Source: Medicago truncatula
Taxonomy: Eukaryota; Streptophyta; Magnoliopsida; Fabales; Fabaceae
Length of the DNA stretch: 64,000 nucleotides
Direction of reading: 5' to 3'
Assembly (NCBI RefSeq): GCF_003473485.1
Contig: NC_053042.1
Span: forward strand, 31,540,762-31,604,761
The translations under genes and the position numbers were made by a program. This document shows positions 47,493 through 57,943 of the stretch, piece after piece. The notes under the pieces were generated by a model. It was not told where the DNA came from. It was given only the letters and a program-made list of their open reading frames with translations, and made no database searches. Within the stretch, counting starts at the first letter, position 1. The number at the start of each line of letters is the position of its first letter.

Positions 47493-48379
47493 AATGATGC
47501 AACAAAAACATCATATAAAATCTCAACACGACTATGATGCATGAACATGTAGTAAAGACTCGATAATGCGACACCACCTCACAATTTTCACAACAATATA
47601 GAGGACAACTTCCAAATATATTGATCATCTCCAAAACAATTGTATTATCAAGAAATTACATCCACACAACGATCAAGACATAATTCAAATAAGATTCATT
47701 ATCACATCAATAATCAACCATATCATTCAACATCAACTACCTCATATAGTTTCATCACTCCAATCATTTCTCATATTCCAAGTAAGAGAACATACGACAT
47801 CTTATGATAAATATCATATCCAACACATAACAATTCATTCACACATCTCCATTTAGTCATACAAGGCTAGTCACGAAAGATCATAAGATAATTGGCTTAA
47901 AAGAACCATTTCCGATAAAACCGTATCAAGTGGCAAACGACCAACTTTGATAACTCTCAAGTAAGGTAACGTAATCAAGTTTGAAAACTAATACATCAAT
48001 CTTAATCAATCATGTAGTCATGAGCTTAAGCCACTTACAAACTATTAGACATTAGTTCAAAGAATAGCTTAAGTCCGTATGAGAAAACCCAAGTTCACAT
48101 TTTTCACATTCCCACCCGAAATATCACATTTGACCTGATTAAGACGTTTGACCAACCTTACAAGTTTTACCTAAATCTATATGAGCTGTAGGCTCAACTC
48201 GTAAGCTCAATTAGTTTGCAAAAGTTTGTTTTCGACAAAATCCTAATTTCCCAAAAATGTACAAGTTTCAACCGAAAACGGAAAATTTCAAGTTGAAAGA
48301 ATCATTTTACAATGCTCGGATTGGCTCCCTAAGACTCGGAACGAAGAATCAAAGTGGCTGAAACTGGGCATGTTTGCTT

Positions 48380-48610
48380 AAGTGACCACCTGGTTCGCTT
48401 AAGCGAACAAGTTTCAGTAGCCACCTGACAGGTACACTTACTGGTCGTTCATCAGTTCGCTTAAGCGAACGAGTTCCAGTAGCTACCAGTAAAGTACGCT
48501 TACCGGTCGCTTGCAGGTTCGCTTAAGCGACCTGTACCCAGAACTCACTATGATGATTCGCTTACCGGTTCGCTTAAGCGACCCCTTAAGCGTACATTCA
48601 TAGTTCTGCA
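48380..48610 (-). repeat. Array of GTTCGCTTAAGCGAAC palindromes in solo LTR 2
   Basis: Perfect 16-bp palindromes GTTCGCTTAAGCGAAC stand at 48393-48408 and 48455-48470, with near copies GTTCGCTTAAGCGACC at 48517-48532 and 48568-48583, plus half words (TACGCTTACCGGTCGCTT, CCTTAAGCGTAC). Spacing of the four main words is 62, 62 and 51 bp. Confidence 0.9.
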
Positions 48611-49867
48611 GAAAATGTTACGGGTTTCAACCCCTTTTTACCCAAAATCCCCAATTTTGATCTCCCAATGTTCAAATGTGTTTCTAGAGAGATTGTTTTC
48701 AGGTCAGTATAACTAAAATGACCCACAAGGACACAACAAACATGAAAACAAATAACATTTGAACCAATTCAACCCATTTTACAAAGTCACCAACAACAAC
48801 TCATTTCTCATCAAAAATCATGAATTATGCACACCCAAGCCATGAATTATCAATAACAACATCACTTAACAACAACTACACCAATTGAACATGAATCTCA
48901 GCATAATTCAACCTCAACATATCACAAATTGACATTTAGAGCATGATATGACATATATCATTTCCATATACTTTGATCATTCAATTTCACCAATAACAAA
49001 TCAATTATCACCAATTTCTTACATTCAAACATAACATCATAATTGGAGCACGAATTCTAACAGTCATGAACAAATAATCAATTACTCAATTAAGCACTTA
49101 TTCATACAACAATTGAAAATTTACACTAAAAACGATTATGATAAATTCTAACCCCCTTACCTTAATTATCTCCAATTCCTAGCCCAAGCTTCACTTTAGC
49201 TCCTAGGATCTCTTCCAATCTTGAATCTTCAAGCTCTTCTTTTCTCTAACCCATTTTCCTCTTTTCCTTCACTTTCTCTCTCTACCTCTCTCAAAATATC
49301 TTATGTAATGAAAATTGTGTGATACTTTCTCTTAAAGATAACTTTTATATAGTCTATTCTCTTAATGGGCTTAACCCTAAACCTTAGTGGACTTAACCCA
49401 CTCCAACTCAATTCTAAAATGTTTCTACAGTCACAACGGTAAAATACTATTAACGATCACTTAACGGTAAAATACTAATTACTACACTAGTAACTTAGTA
49501 AAATAATGGTTCTCACTAAATGCTAAAAATAATTCTCACTAAAATTACTAATTTACCCCTCTAGCACGAAAACCCGTGAAAATGCACCCAATGATGAATA
49601 TTCACACACAAGCACAATTAAACACATAATAAAAATAATTATAATAAATCTAACGAAAATCGGGCTGTTACACCCGTCCCACGAGCCCAATGTCGTTGAT
49701 AATCGTAGGATCAGTGCCACACAATGTTAAAGTGACTTGATCGTGGAACTTATCAACATTCGATCAGACACTCAACGGTAAAAAAAAACTGACCATTTGG
49801 AGTCTGGACAACACCTTCATTGACTTGGGGACCCTTTCCTTGAGAAGAGGCAACATACTTTGTCCTT

Positions 49868-50052
49868 CTTATAAATCATTTTGCAATTATAGGAAAGATA
49901 AATTAAAGATTCGAAAGAATATAAAGTAAAAAATAGTTGAGGGTATAGTGGAAAAAATAACATTTAATGTTTTATTGGTATTATAAAATGACTTATAATT
50001 TGAAATAAATTTTCTCTTCAAAACGACTTATAATTTGAGACGGAGAAGAGTA
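49868..50052. mobile_element. Possible eroded Stowaway element
   Basis: The right side reads GACTTATAATTTGAGACGGA followed by GAAGAGTAATA, close to the usual AATTATAAGTC...CTCCGTCTC end. The left side CTTATAAATCATTTTGCAA is weak. Confidence 0.4.
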
Positions 50053-53000
50053 ATATAATATTGAGTATTTTCTTGTTTTTTAGGGGAACTAATACTAGAA
50101 AAAGTTAATATTGACTATAAGTAGCTTTGATAAATTAATATGAGGGCCGGTTGCTTTGTCGGATAACACAGGTGGGACATGACCAAACTGGCCACCGGCG
50201 GCGGCGGTGAACTAACATAATTACATTAAAGAGCATGCACTTAAGACACCACGTCTTCTCTTCTAGTTGTTTTTTTTTTTTAAACATTCATTTCAAAATC
50301 CATGCAGGTTATTTTATTTAGGGATGCACTTGTTATTTAATAATATTTAGATGAGATGACATATCTCTTTTTTTTTTTTTTTTTTGAAGGAATATCTCTT
50401 TTATAAGTTAACAAATATCTCAAGTTTAAATCCAATTTTTTTAAAGAAGTTTAAATCCAAACTTATAACTATACTAGTATATACTCATCAAATTACTATA
50501 CAAGACCATTTATTTATAATCGCTTTTAAAAATACCTATCATATCCCATTGAAAAAATACCTACCACAGGCTTATTCTTATTGCAGGTAAAATTATTTTA
50601 CATTCACTGTTCATGCACTATTTTCTCTTTTATTTAATTAACATACAGAAACGGTGGAATTCTTTCTGCCTTCTAGCCTAATTAATACTATATTATACAG
50701 CCATGTTAAAGGAAAACTGTATTTATATCAAGGTTGCATTCATGATTCATGGAAATGTAGAACACTTCCAAAATAGAAAATAAGAAAAAAGAAGATGCAT
50801 ATTTCTAGGAGCAAGTTTTGGTGCGCTTAGACATAGTGATGGAGTGGGTGGATACGGATTCCATAGAATCTATCTATGAGATACTAAAATGTATTAAAGT
50901 ATTCAGAAAGCCAACGGTGCTTATTCAAACTCAAATTATAAAAAATAACAACATGCAAATAAAATATTCATGATACTGTGTTCTCCATAAAGAAATAGTG
51001 TTGAGCAGACTAATTATATTTTTTCATGTATAAATAATGAATGATCTGCTTGGCCTTTTTGGTGTTGAAAAGAACGACGCATTATAATAGAGTTTCGCAC
51101 ATTTTATTTGACATGTTGGCTGTCGAATTTTGAATTGGAAATGGGTTCGACGGTGTTAGTGGTTAGTCTCACATCGACTATGAATTAAATGTGTTGAGTA
51201 TATAAGATGTAAGTCATATAGACACATATATTTTTATGATTTTGGATGATGATATAATATCAATAGCCCTTGGTAGTCATGATTGTTAGACCCATTGTTT
51301 CCCCAGCTCAAATTTGAAGCTTCTATGGCAATTACAATCGATTTTGTTCTGTGTAGCTCTCACACAAATACACCATTTTATCTATTTACCATAATTGCCC
51401 TTATAAACTCCTTGTATTCTTGAAACATATTACTCTATAATTTTTAGTTTTAAATACAATTGAAAATAATATTTTGGTCACTACACATTCAAAATTAATT
51501 TTGATTCAAGTCATCCATACAAAACCAAACCAAACCCATACTAAGTGATGTAAGCTTCTGAATCCGAGTTGGTTTCCTACTAATAAAAAACATTGGTCTG
51601 CTCCATGTGGTGGATCTCTTCATTATAAATGATCTTATAATTGTATCCCCAATTTTTAATTTGTTAGATTTTGATCAAATCATTAATTTGACCAAGAATA
51701 TACGTAAATTTGTTGTTGATGTGGATGAGTTCACATGGAGCAGATGATATGGATAAGAAACACTTGTGTGTGAGTACACGTGAACACGAGAAGAAAGTAA
51801 CATGTGAACCAGGAATCTAATGATATCTTAAGAGCTCAAACACCATTAAGTCAATTTGCCAACTAACTATCTTTGATTAAATGGATTAAAGATGTAAAAA
51901 ATTTCTAAAAATTTTAAAGTTAAAAAACTTTAAAAAATTGATAAATTAGAAATTGATTTTGAATCTTATGTGATGTTGATCATGAATGATGACAAAATTA
52001 TCAACTTTAAAGCTTGCCTACTTTCTATTGACAAACAAGGAAACACCGGTATTAAATTTAGTATTGTGAATTCCCTTCTCATGTATCGATCACTCACCAC
52101 AAGGGTTGCTCACGGTCATCCTCTTTTTTACAACTTCATGTTATAGAGTTTGAGTTTTTCAAAATTGATTAGAGGTGGATCTCAAACTATGGTTAGTGTT
52201 GCTAAGTTGCGATGAAGGATGACGACAAGCGCCCGATACAGCGAGGTATACCTACAAATACTCAAACGCTCAAGTCAGTGGAAGATTAAGGTGACTGAGA
52301 GGTGTGAGAATAACGTGTATCTTTCTCACGAGTACAAGTTATTCACACACTAACCAACCCCTAGTACAAGTTATTCATACACTTGCCAACTAAAAATATA
52401 TGTTGGCTTATCAAGTAGCCAACCGTAATAAATCAATTTGAATTGCAACCTTCCCATTACAAATATGATACAAAAATTGTTCTCCCTTCCAAAATTGATC
52501 ATTCCCTTATATCAACGACAGTTAACTGCCGCTTCACATCTTTCAGCGGCAATTAACTGTTTTGCAAGCAACTAAATACACACAACACTCCATACATGTT
52601 TTAATATCGCCTGCATAAGTGTCAACATCCCAAATCCTCCTTCTCTTTACCTGGTTATTCTCCCCTTTATGCCAAAGAACCTCAGCATCAACAACTCTAA
52701 GTGAGTGCTTGTTTTGGAAGTGGGAATAAAGTAAAGTGCATCTACACAGAAGCTACAAATAGTAGCTTCTCCATTTTCACTGTGAATCACTCAAACGTGC
52801 GGCGGCAGTGAAACAACGCAAAACCAAACATACCATAAATGACTTTGGCAGAGCGTGCTCTTGTTTTATCAAATCTGACCAATATTTTTCAGTAAAAACA
52901 TTACAGAAAGACTTGGAACAAAACAGTCCATCAACAGAGAGAAAAAAGTCCTCATGATGTTGCTCAAACCTTCTTCACTAACAACCTTTCATTGAACATT

Positions 53001-54489
53001 TCTTCTTTTCTAAATTAAGCCTCAGTTTAATCACTCCCGACTTTTTTAGTGCACTAACCAATTTTAATTATTTTGCAACAAACAATTTAATATCACCAAA
53101 ACACATACAGATTAAATTGTAACGAACCTCTATTTCTAAATCCCAAGTCTTCCCTCTGTTCACCAAGATTGCAAACTGACCTAAATGTTCTTTAGCATTG
53201 CAGCATATCACAGTATGTAAACAAATCCATTTAAACGTCACATCCCACTCAATAGAGTAAAACATAATGATTGACTAATTCTTCATCACAAATTCCCACA
53301 ACTTTCCACCTCCAAATCAGTTACTACTCAGTAATTTGGCTTTAAACAATCTATATACAGACACCAATAATTTGATGCTGAATGATATCACTGCAAATAT
53401 TTCTGCCTAAGGAAGACCTTACTTGAACCAACCCACCTGTTAAAATTCTATATCAATCTTTTGCCAAACAGGCCTCCCCTTCCTTCACCATAAGCACTTG
53501 CCATCTACTTCAAAATCATGTTTCAAATAATTTATCACTGCTTTGCACTCCTCTTGCAATATGTTCTACCCATTGAAATAGCTCCCTCCATCTCCAAAGT
53601 CACTCTCATTTACCACCCACAATAGATGGTTAAAACATTCCCTTAGAGTCATACTACCCAGCCACCCGTCTCCAACCAACTTTCTTAGCCTTTGTGAGAA
53701 CCAATTATGTTGGTATGGTCCCTCCCTCTTATCTACATCAATTAAATCCCTCCACCAGCTAGAACTTCACCTCCAACTCCAAATGATCACCTCATTTTTG
53801 TGAGTCCTACTTTTGTGATAATAAGTCAAACCATAAACCTCTTTTTTCCACTCTTAATCTCTACAACTGCCTCCCTAATAAAGACAAATTGAAAACTCAA
53901 ATCATTAATCCAAAGAGTTGTTCTCACTTCCTCACCCCTCCCCCACAAAAAATCATATAACAAAGGTTTCATCTGTAAAAATAACACATACAGATGCCCT
54001 GAAGAAAGAAATGGAACAGACTGTAAGGTCAATATCAGTTAAGTAGCAGCAATTAGGCCAGTGGATTTTGTTTTTCCTTTATTTTAATGGCACTGGAATG
54101 TTTTATACAAACAAGTCTCTTATGTAGTAAAAAGAAAACAAAAGTGTCACGTGCTATTGTTCACACAACTATCCTCACAAAAGTGCAAAATGATCTTCCC
54201 TTTTTGGGATGATCGTGAATATGAAGGCCCAATGTTATAGATTTTACAAGCAAAAATTGATATTGAATTGATACTTATCTTCCGAAAAAGGAAGAAAAAT
54301 AATCAAATGAATACCATCTTACACCAAACTACCAACTTGTATTATATAAACGATCTCAAGTAATATGATGATGACGATGACAACACCAATATTTATAATA
54401 GAAGTTACAGATATGAACCATCAGATGCGATCATGTTTTTTTTTTTTCTTTCTTTCTATCAAACCTTGTTGTAGAGGAGCTACCCCAGA
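50053..54489. other. Long gene-poor stretch with eroded repeats
   Basis: No gene is recognised over 4.4 kb. Between 51125 and 51290 the text GTTAGTGGTTAGTCTCACAT, TGAGTATATAAGATGTAAG resembles an LTR promoter. At 52495-52565 there are GACAGTTAACTGCCGC and GCGGCAATTAACTG, the same core palindrome as in the foldback at 23094. From about 52600 to 54050 the minus strand has patchy open frames (phrases such as GKTWDLEIEVRYNLICMCFG, 53068-53265) suggesting eroded transposon coding sequence that I cannot assign. Confidence 0.4.
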
Positions 54490-55983
54490 TTAATCCTGCT
54501 TGACATCTACACTTCCAGGTTTAGTAGGTTCTGTAGGAGATGGTCCAACACTTACCTCATCCTGCTATAACATTGAGATTTGTACTTAAGTTAAATTAAT
54601 GTTATAACATTCGTGAAAGCTTTACACATGAAATCATCAATACAATTGTTTGCAAGCAGGTACATTCACCAACACAAATATTATTCACCACATGCATGAT
54701 GCAAACGCACAAAACAATTCAGCAAACTTCAACAAAGACAGCCAAAGGATCAATATCTGGTCGTTTGAAGAATCACCCATTTATACAGAATATATCTTTA
54801 AGAAGGATAAAATAAAAGACAAAAAACAGATTTCTTCTCAATTCAGAATGTATGTGACTTTCAGTAACACAAACCCTTGACAGTCAAATGAAATATCATA
54901 ATGGACAACACACATTTGGAAAAGCCTAGACTTATTCCTAAGGTGTCCAACTCCGTAACAATCATGTATGAGATGACAAACCAACAAGATAAAAATTAGG
55001 GGGATGGTTTCCACTTCTAATGCAGTTTTTGCCTTATTAATTTCACCAATTATAGTCCAGCGCCCAACAAAACTTATGGAGCATTTTCAATTATAATACA
55101 ACAACAACAAAGCTTTATCCTATTAGGTTACATCGATGAAACAATGTCATAATGTTCCATTGCAAATCATAACTATAGTAATATAGCCAACCAATTGACC
55201 TCGAAATCTTACTTAACAATTTCCTATAACTTTTTTGGTCTTCCTCGGCCTCTAGTAATTGGATGGTCCTCAATCTGATTTACTGTCCTTACTAAAGAAC
55301 TACATAGCATCGGCATTTCATACCGAAGGCGTTTTGGATAGTCCTGGATCACTTTTATTTTCTTGAATTGTTATCGGCGTCAATGTGTTGATGTCGAGCC
55401 ATGCTTGGTGTTTGTATCTACGACAGTGCTTAATAGCTATAGAATAGAATCTACAGGTCTCCTTCACACATACCCAACCTACTTAAATCGAAATCGAAAT
55501 CTAACCATAGCTTCTACAATAGTTGCTATCCCTACTCTATCCAATACTATAATGCTATTGACATAAAAGCCACATAATTGGTAAACATTTCACAAAGAAA
55601 ATCAAAATTGAAAATTAGAAATTAACTAACTTTATTAATAGTTTTGTTTGAAGGCTTGATTGGACATGCTGGAGGAACCCTCTCTGGTTTTCTATACTCC
55701 CACCCAAAAGCCGCATAGATTTTCCCCTAAAAACACAAAAATTAGGATTAGTAATGCATAATTAAGTAAAATAATCATAATGAATAGTGGTGTAGTGTAA
55801 TTTACCATTAGAAAATCGAAGAGAAGAGGGAGAAAATTAACGATTGGGACGAGAAAGAGAGGCACCAAACAAACCAAGCAAACCTATAACAACAAATTCA
55901 ATTTGGTTTATTCATCAAAATTAATGTTCAAAAATTGAATAATACAAAATCGTAGATCAAAGAAATTATTACTATTCTACCAT
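54490..55983 (-). CDS. Small UPF0729 (C18orf32-like) protein, 82 aa
   Basis: Four coding exons in transcript order: 55981-55983 (the ATG alone), 55806-55883, 55631-55726 and 54490-54561. Phases are all 0 and give 82 residues. The protein starts [20 protein letters not shown] then LLFDFLM, a hydrophobic N-terminus with the CxxC-like MVCxxC start of the UPF0729 family. It continues [20 protein letters not shown] and CPIKPSNK, then an acidic, Pro-rich tail ending SVDVKQD. Animal relatives (C18orf32) are small lipid-droplet/ER-associated proteins; a plant role is not known to me. The donor directly after the ATG reads ATG|GTAGAA, so the initiation codon is separated from the rest by a 97-bp intron. 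Intron 3 (1.07 kb) carries an RTE fragment. A tRNA-Tyr gene lies 145 bp upstream on the same strand. Confidence 0.88.
55097..55330 (-). mobile_element. RTE-type retrotransposon 3' end in intron 3 of the UPF0729 gene
   Basis: On the plus strand ACAACAACAACAAAGCTTTA, CCTATTAGGTTACATCGATG and later TTTTTTGGTCTTCCTCGGCC match, antisense, the 3' tail and the GRGRPKK region of plant RTE elements. Frames are broken. Like the copies in the PP2A intron, it is in the same orientation as the host gene. Confidence 0.7.
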
Positions 55984-56128
55984 GTTGTGATGAATAATGG
56001 ATGCAAAAATCGATGAAGAAGGTTGATTCAGTTGCGAAACGATGATGTTGTAATTTTGAATCAAAACGCAGGGTTTTTATGTCGTTTTGAGTTTGGCCCA
56101 AGAAAGAAAATAAAAGAAATAAAAAAAA

Positions 56129-56214
56129 TCCGACCTACCGGATTCGAACCAGTGACCTAAGGATGTCTGTTGACCAACTACAGTCCTCCGCTCTACCAAC
56201 TGAGCTAAGGTCGG
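56129..56214 (-). tRNA. tRNA-Tyr (GUA) with a 13-nt intron
   Basis: Acceptor stem CCGACCT pairs with AGGTCGG, with discriminator A. The D arm is TAGCTCAGTTGGTAGAGC. The anticodon loop is CTGTAG|intron|A with anticodon GTA, and the T arm holds GGTTCGAATCC. Removing the 13-base intron TTGGTCAACAGAC after position 37 leaves 73 bases with all standard stems. Nuclear plant tRNA-Tyr genes characteristically carry a short intron here. Eight T follow the 3' end (A at 56121-56128 on the plus strand) as a Pol III terminator. Confidence 0.97.
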
Positions 56215-56369
56215 TTGCTGATTAATCTCTCATACACATGATAAATATAACAAAGGAGTCTTTCACAACATTTTCTTACTAGTTATGGTTCATTTACAAT
56301 ATTGTTATTTTTATTTCGGGGATAAATATATTATGTCAGCCACTAAAGTGTAATAAGGTGATCCGTTGA

Positions 56370-56660
56370 GGTTGCTTCTTTTTGCTATTTTGTTGCAACC
56401 TATTATTCATAATATTGGAGATGATTGTGAGTTTCTTCTTCATGTTTGGTATCTTAATGATGGGACTGTAATGTAATATGGATTTAGATGAGGTGGTTAA
56501 AACACTTGACATCTTTTAAGACATGGGCCTAAGATTAGGTCTTGAATTGAATATTCATAAGAGTGAGATCTTTTGACTTTCGTGTGATAATAATAAGCAT
56601 CATGTGGAGTTGTTCCCTTCAGACATTGGGAGGCTAGTTTTAGAGTGAGATCTTTAACTT
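56370..56660 (+). pseudogene. Degenerate reverse transcriptase fragment
   Basis: Broken plus-strand frames read HNIGDDCEFLLHVWYLNDGT, then DLDEVVKTLDI, then LGLELNIHKSEIF and HHVELFPSDIGRLV. They resemble a plant RT family with WYLDDGTxxGD and LNxxKTEIFWPSC. The catalytic DD is changed to ND and there are several stops. Confidence 0.65.
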
Positions 56661-57943
56661 GGTTAATTTACCGCACATGTTGCCGTTAGCGTTAATAAGG
56701 ATTTCTAAATTCAGTTTCTTAAATCATAAGTAGACACCACATAACAAATGTTTTACTAAGTTAAATCCAACAAAGACGAAGGGGAATTCAAGGATTCCTT
56801 AATCATCGTTAAACCTCTGAATCACAAACATAATCTTGCATTGGGCAGGACAATTAAACTATGTAACCCTTTTTAATCTCTTTTAATTTTACTCTTTAAA
56901 ATAAGTTTTGCTAATAGCTAAGTTGAACGACAATCCCTGTAGAGAACAATAAACTTACTACTTTATTACTTGTTACGGTTTGGTGCACTTGTCAATTTCG
57001 TCCATCATGGGGTCACCTTTTTTGTTTCATAAATCCCCATCAAAACGTTCTTGGTCTTTAACATGTAACAAATCTGGACGTCCGCATAAAAAAGTATTAT
57101 ATCTATGGTCTGCTTAAACTTTTCCATCATAAAAAACAACTCTCATTTTTCATGCTAAACCTCACCCAAATATAAATATTTGAAGTTCCTACTTTAAAAT
57201 ATTTAAAATATAAACTATCCGATCTTGATACAAATTCAACTACCAAAATGCATGTCAAATATAAATTCTTGCATTTTCCTCATAATTTATGATGAATTCT
57301 TTTTGGTTTTGATAGATTTTTTCTTGTTTACCTGTTTTTCACTTCTATATCTTTGCGTTTTCACTCACATTTTTGTTGGGTATGTATATATGTTTGTTAT
57401 ATTTACAACGACAAAAAAACTACAAGTGAATTTGTATAACTTCACAATAAATTTGAGCAGCATGATTGATTCTATTGCATTTTGAGTAGCATTAATTTGG
57501 GGTACTCTGGCACTGTCATTTTTTCTAGCACTACCAAGAGCTTTCCCATCATGTGCTTGCTGACATGACCACTGCAACATTCATCATGAACATAACAATA
57601 GTAACATGGTAACATTATAAATTGACTCTAAAAATAAACTTTATAAAATGATGAAGAGTGTTCTTAGAACACCATTTACCTTAATGTCTCAAACCAATTC
57701 CAATACACTTATTTTGATTGGCCATTTCATTTTGCTTTTCATTGGACATTATGCCAAAAGAGAAACATTACATAAACCAAAAATCATGCACACAATTTTC
57801 CTAACTTAATTTGTTGTGTCAATGTTGCTTTTTCGCAACAAACCCCATGAAAAATTAAAAAAATAACAACACAACAAATAATACTAGCAAATTATTTGGA
57901 GACCAAATCATCCCCAAATTTATTCACTTTACAATAAAAAGAT
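56661..57943. other. Intergenic, no assigned gene
   Basis: AT-rich. A minus-strand open frame (57365-57580) has an exon-like start, QQAHDGKALGSARKNDSARV, but no neighbouring exons or family match that I recognise. The part next to 57944 is probably the XTH 3' UTR. Confidence 0.35.

Larger units (their letters stand above)
46691..49672 (-). mobile_element. Solo LTR 2 of a long-LTR retrotransposon, with 5-bp target duplication
   Basis: On the plus strand it begins TGTAACGCCC and ends GGGCTGTTACA, with CCCGT on both sides (46686-46690 and 49673-49677). Length is 2982 bp with no internal region. Read on the minus strand it has TATA-like GACTATATAAAAG (about 49356-49344), a GA-rich leader, donor-like AATTAAGGTAAGGGGG (about 49166), a palindrome array (48610-48380), and 41-42-bp tandem repeats (47492-47371). 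The order matches solo LTR 1, while the palindrome and tandem sequences differ. Probably the same broad Ty3/gypsy group. Confidence 0.88.
46074..49860 (-). pseudogene. Coiled-coil gag-like ORF of transposon type, split by a solo LTR
   Basis: Minus-strand coding sequence lies on both sides of the LTR at 46691-49672. Upstream (49860-49678): KYVASSQGKGPQVNEGVVQT, then PNGQFFFTVECLI, with later stops. Downstream (46690-46074): MTKGLLGEMKALSMALALND, a heptad-like stretch LKARNDGLIGEKQVLEATVA, then VASKIAALELENKDLESALR, RGHNKLEDLAGLDRVGLI, and after a frame change EVQQDFIVGTPYGFNNVATQ and VVPDGFDEEDDE before TAA at 46074-46076. There are at least two frame changes (near 46475 and 46255). Long Ala/Glu/Lys/Leu coiled coils are typical of gag-like proteins in legume retroelements; I cannot name the family. 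It is clearly inactive. Confidence 0.6.

Noticed and set aside
53068..54032. Possible gene on the minus strand
   Set aside because: Only short frames separated by stops; no start, splice pattern or recognisable domain. Treated as eroded repeat sequence.
57365..57580. Possible exon QQAHDGKALGSARKNDSARV
   Set aside because: The later part is AT-driven, no partner exon or family is recognised, and it sits in the likely XTH 3' flank.
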